Positions 1 to 7,119 of a stretch of DNA of 16,837 nt are shown here, piece by piece. The DNA lies in contig JBIQHP010000048.1 of the NCBI GenBank assembly GCA_044508495.1, positions 1-16,837 on the forward strand, read 5' to 3'. Numbering within the stretch: the first letter of the stretch is position 1; each line of letters opens with the position of its first letter. The position numbers were made by a program, and so were the translations under genes. This DNA comes from Terrimesophilobacter sp044508495 (lineage in GTDB: Bacteria; Actinomycetota; Actinomycetes; Actinomycetales; Microbacteriaceae). The notes under the pieces were generated by a model. It saw only the letters and a list, made by a program, of their open reading frames with translations, was not told the origin of the DNA and searched no databases.

Positions 1-21
1 ATGTCCCGACTCATCACGAAG

Positions 22-94
22 TGGAGCTGAGGGGATTCGAACCCCTGACCCCCTGCATGCCATGCAGGTGCGCTACCAACTGCGCCACAGCCCC
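22..94 (-). tRNA. tRNA-Ala (anticodon GGC)
   Basis: On the minus strand the sequence folds into a full cloverleaf. The 7-bp acceptor stem is GGGGCTG with CAGCTCC (one G-T pair). The D arm contains AGTTGGTAGC. The anticodon stem is CCTGC/GCAGG around the loop ATGGCAT, giving anticodon GGC, which reads GCC alanine codons. The T arm contains GGTTCGAATCC. The discriminator base is A. The 3' CCA is not encoded: the next genomic bases are CTTC, so CCA must be added after transcription. It is the last gene of the minus-strand series, 67 bp downstream of the lipoprotein gene. A 7-bp inverted repeat (98-117) lies just 5' of the mature end. Confidence 0.96.
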
Positions 95-97
95 GTG

Positions 98-117
98 GTT
101 CGCGATCGCTCGCGAAC
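98..117 (-). other. Hairpin in the 5' leader of tRNA-Ala
   Basis: A perfect 7-bp inverted repeat (GTTCGCG / CGCGAAC, 6-nt loop) ends three bases before the mature tRNA 5' end. If transcription starts near 120, the whole pre-tRNA leader would be this hairpin. The repeat is visible in the sequence; a role in RNase P processing or in ending lipoprotein transcription is inference. There is no T tract after it. Confidence 0.4.
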
Positions 118-126
118 AACCTCCTT

Positions 127-132
127 AGATTA
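127..132 (-). promoter_or_regulatory. Possible -10 element for tRNA-Ala
   Basis: TAATCT on the minus strand fits the TANNNT pattern and would place the start of transcription about 25 nt before the mature tRNA. No convincing -35 box is seen at the usual distance. The tRNA may instead be read through from the lipoprotein gene. Confidence 0.3.
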
Positions 133-161
133 CTACACCTGCGAACCGGCGACGGAACCGA

Positions 162-740
162 TCAGACATAGCCCATGCTCGTCGAGGCCGCACGTGCCAC
201 GACGAGCATGGGGTCGAGGGAGGACGTGGTCGCCTGGAGGCGCAGCTCGAACCCCTCGACGAGGATGAACGCGTTCCAGTACTCGCCGAAGTCGTCGACC
301 ACCTGCTCGTAGTGACAGGCGTCGAGGAACGGCGGGCACTCCGGGTAGCCCTCGACCTGCCACAGCCCGACCTGCTCGGCATCGGTCGCCGTCGCACGTT
401 CCGCGACGAACAGGGAGACGAAGCCGGCATCGGAGTTCGGGATCCCCCACACGCAGGTGAGCCCGCCCCGGGACCGGAAGTCCTGCGCGACGGGGCCGCC
501 GTCGACGAGCGTCGCGGGGATGGACTCGAAGTCGGGGGCGAACTGCTCGTGCACAACCCCGATCGGGACCAGCTCCTCGCAGCTGCCGGGGATCGCGATC
601 ACCAGCGCAGGGCTCGCGCTCGGAGAGGCGCTCGCCTCCGTGCTCGGCTCGGGGCCTGCAGAAGGAGCCTCCGGCCCTGGCCTGCATCCGGTGAGGGAAA
701 TCGCCAGGGCGGCGAGAACGGCAAGTGCGCGAATCTTCAT
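162..740 (-). CDS. Secreted lipoprotein of unknown function
   Basis: This 192-residue protein starts with a lipoprotein signal peptide: charged MKIR, a hydrophobic stretch and a lipobox ending L-T-G-C with the modified cysteine at residue 19. A Pro/Ser/Ala-rich linker (about 20-45) follows, as in many surface lipoproteins. The folded part has four more cysteines (54, 96, 135, 142), with the motifs SCEELVP and LTCVW, enough for two disulfides. The spacing of an early C-x2-L and a later C-V-W recalls DUF3558-type actinobacterial lipoproteins, but this is a weak resemblance and I do not assign a family. GAGGG sits about 7 nt before the ATG. It lies 74 bp after the YdcF-like gene and may be co-transcribed with it. 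Its function is unknown. Confidence 0.85.
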   Translation of the reverse strand: MKIRALAVLAALAISLTGCRPGPEAPSAGPEPSTEASASPSASPALVIAIPGSCEELVPIGVVHEQFAPDFESIPATLVDGGPVAQDFRSRGGLTCVWGIPNSDAGFVSLFVAERATATDAEQVGLWQVEGYPECPPFLDACHYEQVVDDFGEYWNAFILVEGFELRLQATTSSLDPMLVVARAASTSMGYV

Positions 741-814
741 GGGGCCCTCGTCTCACGGAGATCATGGTGCGATGCGCCCATTGTGACATGCCGACGCCAG
801 CAGTGACAGCAGGA

Positions 815-1783
815 TCAGACTCCCGAGACGAGCCTCGCGCGAAGGCGACGCATCCCGTGGATCGCCGACCGCAGCTCCTGCAGGCGATGATGCGGGAGGA
901 AGGGCTGAGTGTCCTCCCCGAGATCGCTCGCCGTGTCGCTCACCGCGACCGTCTCGACGGACAGGCCGAACTCGACTCCGAGGATCTCGATCGCGACCGC
1001 GCCCTGGTAGGGCACGTACACCGGGGTCGTGATGACGAGCACGGAGCGCACCCCCGCCGCACGGGCCGCCCAGAACCGGTAGGTGTCCGCCGTGTTCGCG
1101 CGACGCGTGCCGGGCTCGGATGACGGGGCCGCCACGACCCGCAGGGTGCGATCTCCTGAGCTCCACGCGAGGTCCCGCCAGGCCCGGGCGTCGCTGCCGC
1201 CGGAGGAGACCGACTCGGGCTCGCGGCTCAGAGCGAACGCCTGCCGCATCCCGGCGACCATGGCATCGAACTCGTCGTCGCCGTCGACCCCGAGGCGCGG
1301 CGCGAGGTCGAGCTCGTCGCCGGCGAAGGGGCGGAATCCCCCGAGGAAGACGCCCTCGTCCCAGTCGAGCCCGGCATCCGCGAGCTCTCGCAGGTAGCGC
1401 GGCTTGACGATGCCGGCGCGCACCATCCCGCCGGTCATCACGACCGCGTCGTAGCGCGGGCGGCTCGGCGGCGGTGTTCCATCGAGACCGAGGGATGCCG
1501 TGGCGATGTCGAGCGCGTCGAGCTGCGCGCCGCCGAGCGCCGCTGCGGTGGCGAGATTGCGCTCACGCCCGGCACGGAAGTCCCAGTGCTCCGCGGCGAA
1601 GGACTCGAGGGCGTCGAGCACGTCGGAGACGGGAAGATCAGGCTCGGGAGCCTCCGCGGTCGCGCCGAAGACATCGACGATGCCGCTCGCGAGCAGCGCC
1701 GCCACCCAGGCGTCGATCGCCGCGACGCAGCGCTCGGCATCCCCCGGCAGGGCGTCCCAGCGCGGAAGCGCGACCACGGTCAC
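815..1783 (-). CDS. YdcF/DUF218-like protein, function unknown
   Basis: This 322-residue protein starts at a GTG overlapping the rsfS stop codon by four bases (GTGA), so it is probably translationally coupled to rsfS. No signal peptide or membrane segment is seen. Three blocks follow the DUF218 (YdcF/SanA-like) plan: a hydrophobic strand ending in a glycine turn, YDAVVMTGG (111-119), with an arginine soon after; RANTADTYRF (228-237), in the place of the family's N-T-x-E-N motif; and SVLVITTPVYVPYQ (247-260), in the place of the usual V-T-S-x-Y-H segment. The usual histidine is replaced by V/P here. YdcF in E. coli binds S-adenosylmethionine, but its role is unsettled. The assignment is inference from motif order and could be only a shared Rossmann-type fold. 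A 110-residue helical N-terminal region has no recognised domain. Confidence 0.72.
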   Translation of the reverse strand: MTVVALPRWDALPGDAERCVAAIDAWVAALLASGIVDVFGATAEAPEPDLPVSDVLDALESFAAEHWDFRAGRERNLATAAALGGAQLDALDIATASLGLDGTPPPSRPRYDAVVMTGGMVRAGIVKPRYLRELADAGLDWDEGVFLGGFRPFAGDELDLAPRLGVDGDDEFDAMVAGMRQAFALSREPESVSSGGSDARAWRDLAWSSGDRTLRVVAAPSSEPGTRRANTADTYRFWAARAAGVRSVLVITTPVYVPYQGAVAIEILGVEFGLSVETVAVSDTASDLGEDTQPFLPHHRLQELRSAIHGMRRLRARLVSGV

Positions 1784-2136
1784 GTTCCCAGCGGGAGAAC
1801 CGGGCAGTCCTTCCAGAGCCGCTCAAGCGAGTAGTACATCCGGTCCTCCTCGTGGAAGACGTGCACGACGAGGTCGCCGAAGTCGAGCAGCACCCAGCGG
1901 CCCTCGGTCCGGCCCTCGCGCCGCAACGGCTTGGCGCCGTGCTCGACGAGCTTGTCCTCGACCTCGGAGGCGATGGCGAGCACCTGCCGCTCGTTGCGTC
2001 CGCTCGCGAGCAGGAAGACGTCCGCGAACGGCAGCGGGACCGAGACGTCGAGCGCCACGAGGTCCTCGGCCTGCTTCGCGTCGGCCGCGGCCGCGGCGAC
2101 CGCGAGGAGCTCGCGGGCGCGATCGGATGCGGTCAT
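1780..2136 (-). CDS. rsfS: Ribosomal silencing factor RsfS
   Basis: This 118-residue protein has the RsfS/Iojap (DUF143) features: an N-terminal helix (SDRARELLAVAAAAADAK), the strand AEDLVALDVS, FLLASGRNERQVLAIASEVED (the family's SGxSxRQVxAIA block) and the C-terminal RWVLLDFGDLVVHVFHEEDR followed by YYSLERLW. RsfS binds ribosomal protein L14 on the 50S subunit and blocks joining of the subunits when nutrients are short. Its place a little downstream of nadD is widely conserved in bacteria. The ATG at 2136 fits the family length; no strong ribosome-binding site precedes it, and the previous gene ends 38 bp upstream. Its TGA stop overlaps the GTG start of the YdcF-like gene. Confidence 0.95.
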   Translation of the reverse strand: MTASDRARELLAVAAAAADAKQAEDLVALDVSVPLPFADVFLLASGRNERQVLAIASEVEDKLVEHGAKPLRREGRTEGRWVLLDFGDLVVHVFHEEDRMYYSLERLWKDCPVLPLGT

Positions 2137-2174
2137 CGGGGCCTGGCCGCGGTGTCGGGGAAGCTGCGCACGAA

Positions 2175-3511
2175 TCAGAAGATCTTGAAGATCATCCCGG
2201 CGACGAACAGGACGATGACGCCGACGGCCATGATCCCGGCCGTGATGGAGAGGACCATCGGCAGGCTGTTGCCCTTGGGTCGCTTGATGTTGATCAGGCC
2301 CTGCGAGGAGGTGTGCGTGCTGACGGCGCGGATGGCGCGGACGGGAGCGGAGTCGGGCGCCGCGTCCTCGCGGTCGCCGGCGTCGATGATCGCGTCGATG
2401 TCGGGTCGGTCGTAGCGCGCCGGGTTCAGCCCGTCCACCCCCAGGCTGCGCGGCAGCTCGATCGACCCGGTCAGGAGGATCTCGCCCGTGCTGCTCAGCG
2501 GCGCGGTCAGCGACCCGGTCCGCGGAAGGGAGGGGAGCACGAGCGCGCTCGTGGTGATCGCATCGCTCGCGGCGAGATTGCGGCTGTGGCTTCCGACCGA
2601 GCCGGCGAACTGCTCGTCGATGGTCGACTGGTTGGACCAGTGGCCGACCGGTGCCGTGTAGACCTCGGGAGCCGTGACGANNNNNNNNNNNNNNNNNNNN
2701 NNNNNNNNNNNNNNNNNNNNNNNNNNNNNNNNNNNNNNNNNNNNNNNNNNNNNNNNNNNNNNNNNNNNNNNNNNNNNNNNTTGGCGAGGAACAGGGCGTC
2801 GAACTCGGCCATCGCCGCTGCGAGCTCCGCACTCTGCTCGGGACGCGGCGCCGATGTCACAGGAGACGCGGCGAAGGGGGCGGATGCGGCCGCCGGGCTC
2901 GAGGCCGGGACGTCGACGACATCGGGCCTCGACGCGTTGCGCAACTCGCGCATCTCCCTGCGGGTGAGGGTGTGCTCGATGGGGGGCCGATGCTCGGCTG
3001 CCGGCGGCGCCTGAGGATTCGGTACCTGGGCAGTCGGTGCCAGGGGCGTCGCGGCCGCTTCCGGTGTGACCACGACTGGGGGTGCGGAACGGGAGGCCTC
3101 GAACGCTGCCGGAGCAGGTCGATCGAACTCCACTGAGGTGTGATAGTCGAGATCTCCGCTGCCCGCCGCGGGCGGAGTCCATGGCGCCGAGGCGGTCGAG
3201 GAGAAGGAGGTACCCCTGCCCTCCGGGCTGAAGTCGCGCAAGCGGTAGGAGGGTGAGTCGGAGACGCCCGAAGGCGAGCTCGAAGGGCGCGGCCGGCGCA
3301 TCGGAGGCTCTTCCGCCGAGGCCGGACGACGAGCCCGAGTGGAGTAGTCGAGCGGTTCAGCGGTCAGAGGCTGTTGCCAGATTTGCTGGTCAGGGCGGAT
3401 TTCTGGCGTTCCGGCACCAGAGTTGTCGGACATCGTGGCCTGGGCATGGGCGCGCTCGCTCTCGCGAAGCGCCCGCCGACTGGTCGGCTGCTGATCTTGC
3501 CAGGTTGTCAC
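2175..3511 (-). CDS. Pro/Ala-rich tail-anchored membrane protein (interrupted by an assembly gap)
   Basis: One gene is split by the N gap at 2681-2780. The N-terminal part (about 243 residues) starts at a GTG that overlaps the nadD stop by four bases (GTGA), with GGAG 6 nt before it, and begins TTWQDQQPTSRRALRESERA. It is rich in Pro, Ala and Ser and looks disordered, with a basic block LTRREMRELRN near its end. The C-terminal part (about 167 residues) ends with a single hydrophobic segment, MVLSITAGIMAVGVIVLFVA, and a short GMIFKIF tail. This suggests a protein anchored by its C-terminus with a long cytoplasmic N-terminal region. The two parts are in different frames across the 100 Ns; both look coding, so the true gap length should be 2 modulo 3 rather than a real frameshift. 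Some actinobacteria have a LytR-CpsA-Psr protein at this position, but no such domain is visible. Its function is unknown. Confidence 0.8.
2681..2780. other. Assembly gap (100 N)
   Basis: Exactly 100 Ns, a conventional placeholder for unknown length. It lies inside the coding sequence of the tail-anchored membrane protein. Confidence 0.99.
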
Positions 3512-4110
3512 GTAGAACTCCGATACAGATGGTACTTGGAGATGTATTGAACGACCCCATCGGGAACCAGATACCATACCGGGAAACCCCGGCTGACCCG
3601 GCTTCGGCAATCAGTGGATGAGATAGCCAGCGCAGGCACTTCAAGCAAGCTTACGTGCTCCTCCGGCAATCCGGAAACGATCAGCGGATGTCCCGGCCGG
3701 CTCACAGCGACGAAGTGGGCGAGCGAGAAGAGCTCCTGCGCATCCTTCCATTCCAGGATCTGGGCCACCGCATCCGCCCCCGAGATGAAGAAGAGCTCCG
3801 CCTCCGGCCTCGCCGCGCGGAGCTCGCGGAGGGTGTCGATCGTGTAGGTCGGGCCGTCCCGGTCGATGTCGACACGACTCACCGTGAAGTCCGGATTGGA
3901 CGCCGTGGCGATGACCGTCATGAGGTAGCGGTGCTCGGCCTCCGAGACGTCGCGCTTCTGGTACGGCTGACCGGTGGGCACGAAGACGACCTCGTCGAGG
4001 TCGAAGTGCTGGCGGACCTCGCTCGCAGCGACGAGGTGGCCGTTGTGGATGGGATCGAAGGTTCCGCCCATCACGCCGATGCGAACACGCTTCTGCGCGA
4101 GGGCGGCCAT
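3508..4110 (-). CDS. nadD: Nicotinate-nucleotide adenylyltransferase
   Basis: NadD joins nicotinate mononucleotide to AMP from ATP, giving deamido-NAD in NAD synthesis. The 200-residue protein has the nucleotidyltransferase signature GGTFDPIHNGH (15-25), with the HxGH-type ATP site, then VFVPTGQPYQK (42-52), TYTIDTLRELR (88-98), FFISGADAVAQILEWKD (107-123) and the second ATP motif SSTDCR (164-169), where the family usually has SST-x-I-R. The length is typical. The ATG at 4110 has only a poor upstream ribosome-binding site. The stop codon overlaps the GTG of the next gene by four bases, and the 62-residue membrane protein gene ends 11 bp upstream, so these are in one operon. Confidence 0.96.
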   Translation of the reverse strand: MAALAQKRVRIGVMGGTFDPIHNGHLVAASEVRQHFDLDEVVFVPTGQPYQKRDVSEAEHRYLMTVIATASNPDFTVSRVDIDRDGPTYTIDTLRELRAARPEAELFFISGADAVAQILEWKDAQELFSLAHFVAVSRPGHPLIVSGLPEEHVSLLEVPALAISSTDCRSRVSRGFPVWYLVPDGVVQYISKYHLYRSST

Positions 4111-4121
4111 GGTGGAGAAGC

Positions 4122-4310
4122 CTAGTGGCCCGCGTGCTCGTTCGAACCGGGGTGGAGGCGGTCGGCGTGGCGGTTGGCGACGTCGCGGAAGCCCCAGGTC
4201 ACGAACCCGAGCACCGCGAAGATGATGGCGGCCGTGAGCGCGAAGGCCCAGTTCGGCATCAGGAGAGGTGCGGCATGCTCCTCAGCGGCACCCACGGCAA
4301 GCAGTAGCAT
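4122..4310 (-). CDS. Small single-span membrane protein, function unknown
   Basis: This 62-residue protein has one membrane segment (about 20-40: NWAFALTAAIIFAVLGFVTW), then a conserved-looking FRDVANRHADR stretch and a His-containing tail (NEHAGH). GGAG lies 5-6 nt before the ATG, supporting translation. It sits 53 bp after proB and 11 bp before nadD. From memory, Microbacteriaceae carry a similar small protein between proA and nadD, so this looks like a real, conserved gene rather than a chance frame. No enzymatic motif is seen and its function is unknown. Confidence 0.8.
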   Translation of the reverse strand: MLLLAVGAAEEHAAPLLMPNWAFALTAAIIFAVLGFVTWGFRDVANRHADRLHPGSNEHAGH

Positions 4311-4363
4311 TTCTTCTCCATTCGACCGGCGCGACCCGCTCAGCAGCCGGCGCCTCCACCAAT

Positions 4364-5173
4364 CTAGCGCGTTCGCACGGCCCAGCGTGGCTTCGCCGAG
4401 AACCAGGTGCCCAGTGGCTCGCCGGCCAGGGCCTCGGCGACCTTCTCCGTCGAGGTGAGCAGGACCGGCGTCCCCGCCGCAGCGGCCAGCTTCGCCGCGG
4501 ACACCTTCGTGCGCGCTCCCCCGGTGCCGACCCCCGTCGATCCGATGCCGCCGAACTCGATGCCCTCGAGAGGGTCGTCGAAGGCGACCTCCCCGATGCG
4601 CTCGGCGCCGGCATCCTGCGGCGGCCTCGTGTAGAGGGCGTCGACGTCCGAGAGCAGCAGCAGGAGGTCGGCGTCGACGAGCTGGGAGACGAGCGCGGCG
4701 AGCCGGTCGTTGTCCCCGAAGCGGATCTCGTGCGTCGCCACGGTGTCGTTCTCGTTGACGATGGGCAGGATGCGCAGAGCCAGCAGCCGCTCCATCGCCC
4801 GCTGCGCGTTGCTGCGGTGCGCCGGGTTCTCCAGGTCCCCCGCGGTGAGCAGCACCTGGCCCGCGACGATGCGGTAGCGGTCGAGGCTCTCCTGGTAGCG
4901 GAACACGAGCACGTTCTGCCCCACCGCGGCGGGCGCCTGCTGCGTCGCCAGGTCGGTCGGTCTTCCATCGAGTCGGAGATAGGGCATGCCGGTCGCGATC
5001 GCCCCCGAGGAGACGAGGATGACCTCGGTGCCTCGCGCGTGAGCCGCAGCGAGAGCGTCGACGAGCGTGGCGATCTGCCCGACATTGGCACCGCTCACCG
5101 AGGAGGAGCCCACCTTCACGACGACGCGCCCGGCCGAGGGCACCTGGGCGCGTGAGGTGATCGGCTCAGTCAT
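4364..5173 (-). CDS. proB: Glutamate 5-kinase, short form without PUA domain
   Basis: ProB phosphorylates glutamate to glutamyl 5-phosphate, the first step of proline synthesis, and is normally feedback-inhibited by proline. The 269-residue protein is a complete amino-acid kinase domain: VVVKVGSSS (17-25), VSSGAIATG (54-62), LENPAHRSNAQR (114-125), IVNENDTV (138-145), RFGDNDRLAA (151-160), LLLSDVDALYT (172-182) and GTGGARTKVSAAKLA (216-230). It ends there, lacking the roughly 100-residue C-terminal PUA domain of E. coli ProB (367 residues). The ATG at 5173 is chosen because it gives the family N-terminus and overlaps the obgE stop by 8 bases. The frame is open upstream, but that part is obgE read out of frame. 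The partner gene proA, often next, is absent here. Confidence 0.95.
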   Translation of the reverse strand: MTEPITSRAQVPSAGRVVVKVGSSSVSGANVGQIATLVDALAAAHARGTEVILVSSGAIATGMPYLRLDGRPTDLATQQAPAAVGQNVLVFRYQESLDRYRIVAGQVLLTAGDLENPAHRSNAQRAMERLLALRILPIVNENDTVATHEIRFGDNDRLAALVSQLVDADLLLLLSDVDALYTRPPQDAGAERIGEVAFDDPLEGIEFGGIGSTGVGTGGARTKVSAAKLAAAAGTPVLLTSTEKVAEALAGEPLGTWFSAKPRWAVRTR

Positions 5174-6707
5174 GCTCGGTCGGGGTGTCCTTGTCTCGTT
5201 CGATCGCGAAGCCGTCGTCGTCCGTCCACAGGCCGGCTTCGCGCTCGCGGATGAGCTCGGCGCGCGCGGCGGCCTTCGCGTCCATGCGGGCGAAGTAGTC
5301 GTCGCGGCGCTTCGCTCTGGTCGGACGCTCCGATGCGTCCAGGCGGGCATCTGCGCCGCGCGGACTCGTGATCAGCTCGGCTGTCGACGTGAGCGTCGGC
5401 TCCCAATCGAAGACGACACCGTGGCCAGCGCCTATGACCACTGTAGACCCGGCGACCGCGCCGGCCTTGAACAACTCGTCCTCGACGCCGAGTTTCGCCA
5501 GCCGGTCGGCGAGGAAGCCCACGGCCTCGTCGTTCGCGAAGTCGGTCTGGGCGACCCAGCGCTCCGGCTTGGCGCCGATCACCCGGTAGGTGTTGCCGCC
5601 CGAGCCTCCTTCGACCCGGATGCTGAACCCGCCGTCGTCGACGGCCTTCGGGCGAAGGACGATGCGGGGCTTCGCGGGCTCGGCAGCCGCGCGACTCGCC
5701 TCGACGAGTTCGGCCAGCGCGAAGGAGAGCGGTTTGAGCCCTTCCCGGCTCACCGTGGAGATCTCGAACACGCGGTAGCCGCGCGCCTCGAGGTCGGGAC
5801 GCACGAGCCCGGCGAGGTCCCGCCCCTCCGGAACGTCGATCTTGTTGAGCGCCACGAGCTGCGGGCGGTCGAGGAGCGGAAGCTGACCGTCGGGCACGGG
5901 GTAGGCGGCGAGCTCGCCGAGGATCGTGTCGAGATCGCTCAGCGGGTCGCGGCCCGGTTCGAGGGTCGCGCAGTCCAGCACGTGGAGCAGGGCGGAGCAT
6001 CTCTCGACGTGACGGAGGAACTCGAGGCCGAGCCCCTTGCCCTCGCTGGCACCCTCGATGAGGCCAGGGACATCCGCGATCGTGTACCTGGTCTCGCCGG
6101 CCTGCACGACGCCGAGGTTGGGGTGGAGGGTCGTGAAGGGGTAGTCGGCGATCTTGGGCTTCGCCGCCGACATCGCCGCGACGAGGCTCGACTTGCCGGC
6201 CGAGGGGTAGCCGACGAGGGCGACATCCGCGACGACCTTGAGCTCGAGCACGACGTCGCCCTCCCAGCCGGGAGTCCCGAGCAGCGCGAAGCCGGGGGCC
6301 TTGCGCTTGGTGCTCGCGAGGGCCGCATTGCCGAGACCGCCTCGTCCGCCGGCGGCCGCGACGAAGCGCATGCCCGGCTCGGAGAGGTCGGCGAGCTCGA
6401 TGCCCTCGGCATCCTTCACGACTGTGCCGACCGGCACCGGGAGCACGAGGTCGGCGGTGCTGAAGCCGCTCCGATTGTCGCCCATGCCGGGCCCGCCGTT
6501 GTCCGACTTGCGGTGCGGGGCACGATGGTAGCCGAGGAGAGTCGTGACCTGCGGGTCGCTCAGGAGGACGATGTCTCCCGCGTCGCCGCCGTTGCCGCCG
6601 TCCGGGCCGGCGAGCGGCTTGAACTTCTCGCGGCGCACCGAGACACAGCCGTGGCCTCCGTTCCCGGCGCGCAGGTGGAGGGTCACCTCATCGACGAACG
6701 TCGTCAT
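5166..6707 (-). CDS. obgE: GTPase ObgE/CgtA
   Basis: Obg is an essential GTPase of large-subunit assembly that also touches ppGpp and stress signalling. The 513-residue protein has the glycine-rich Obg fold (1-158, with AGNGGHGCVSVRREKF and GPDGGNGGDAG). A G domain follows: G1 GYPSAGKSS (166-174), switch region YPFTTLHPNLG (189-199), G3 DVPGLIEGA (212-220) and G4 NKID (288-291). An OCT domain lies at about 355-436 (FSIRVEGGSGGNTYRVIGAKPERWV), and a charged tail (445-513) of the kind seen in actinobacterial Obg ends the protein. A strong ribosome-binding site, GGAGG, lies 7 nt before the ATG. It follows rpmA across an assembly gap, the classic rplU-rpmA-obg order, and overlaps proB by 8 bases. 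Confidence 0.98.
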   Translation of the reverse strand: MTTFVDEVTLHLRAGNGGHGCVSVRREKFKPLAGPDGGNGGDAGDIVLLSDPQVTTLLGYHRAPHRKSDNGGPGMGDNRSGFSTADLVLPVPVGTVVKDAEGIELADLSEPGMRFVAAAGGRGGLGNAALASTKRKAPGFALLGTPGWEGDVVLELKVVADVALVGYPSAGKSSLVAAMSAAKPKIADYPFTTLHPNLGVVQAGETRYTIADVPGLIEGASEGKGLGLEFLRHVERCSALLHVLDCATLEPGRDPLSDLDTILGELAAYPVPDGQLPLLDRPQLVALNKIDVPEGRDLAGLVRPDLEARGYRVFEISTVSREGLKPLSFALAELVEASRAAAEPAKPRIVLRPKAVDDGGFSIRVEGGSGGNTYRVIGAKPERWVAQTDFANDEAVGFLADRLAKLGVEDELFKAGAVAGSTVVIGAGHGVVFDWEPTLTSTAELITSPRGADARLDASERPTRAKRRDDYFARMDAKAAARAELIREREAGLWTDDDGFAIERDKDTPTEHD

Positions 6708-6768
6708 GGCAGCCTCCTTCCCGTCCCCTTAAAACACTACGAGCGAGCCGAAGCCCGCCCGCGAGATG

Positions 6769-6868
6769 NNNNNNNNNNNNNNNNNNNNNNNNNNNNNNNN
6801 NNNNNNNNNNNNNNNNNNNNNNNNNNNNNNNNNNNNNNNNNNNNNNNNNNNNNNNNNNNNNNNNNNNN
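6769..6868. other. Assembly gap (100 N)
   Basis: Exactly 100 Ns, conventional placeholder. It swallows the last few codons and stop of rpmA and part of the rpmA-obgE spacer. The 61 bases left between the gap and obgE (6708-6768) hold the obgE ribosome-binding site; I see no other element in them. Confidence 0.99.
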
Positions 6869-7107
6869 ACGTTCACGACCTTGCGGCCGCCCTTCGCGCC
6901 GAACTCGACGGCGCCCGCCTCGAGGGCGAACAGCGTGTCGTCGCCGCCGCGACCGACGTTCACGCCGGGGTGGAAGTGCGTGCCGCGCTGGCGGACGAGG
7001 ATCTCGCCCGCGTTCACGACCTGGCCGCCGAAGCGCTTGACGCCGAGGCGCTGCGCGTTGGAGTCGCGGCCGTTGCGGGTGGAGCTTGCTCCCTTTTTGT
7101 GTGCCAT
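6869..7107 (-). CDS. rpmA: 50S ribosomal protein L27 (3' end lost in gap)
   Basis: 79 residues of bL27 are readable, starting MAHKKGASSTRNGRDSNAQRL and continuing through RFGGQVVNAGEILVRQRGT, HFHPGVNVGRGGDDTLFAL and GAKGGRKVVN. bL27 is usually about 85 residues, so only some six codons and the stop lie in the gap. The mature N-terminus (A-H-K-K-G) reaches the peptidyl-transferase centre; there is no Firmicutes-style N-terminal extension to be cleaved. AGGGG lies about 10 nt upstream of the ATG, and the rplU stop is 12 bp away, so the two are co-transcribed. Confidence 0.96.
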
Positions 7108-7119
7108 GAGTGCAGCCCC

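Noticed and set aside
2175..3182. True frameshift in the membrane protein gene
   Set aside because: The frame change happens exactly across a 100-N placeholder, so unknown gap length explains it.
3512..3610. Longer N-terminus for the tail-anchored membrane protein, starting at 3610
   Set aside because: The extra residues overlap nadD by about 100 bp. The GTG at 3511 has GGAG at the right distance and makes the four-base overlap seen elsewhere.
5174..5350. Longer N-terminus for ProB
   Set aside because: The added part is obgE read in another frame and has no similarity to ProB.
5067..7040. Plus-strand open frame opposite obgE and rpmA
   Set aside because: Shadow frame; obgE and rpmA are clear on the other strand.
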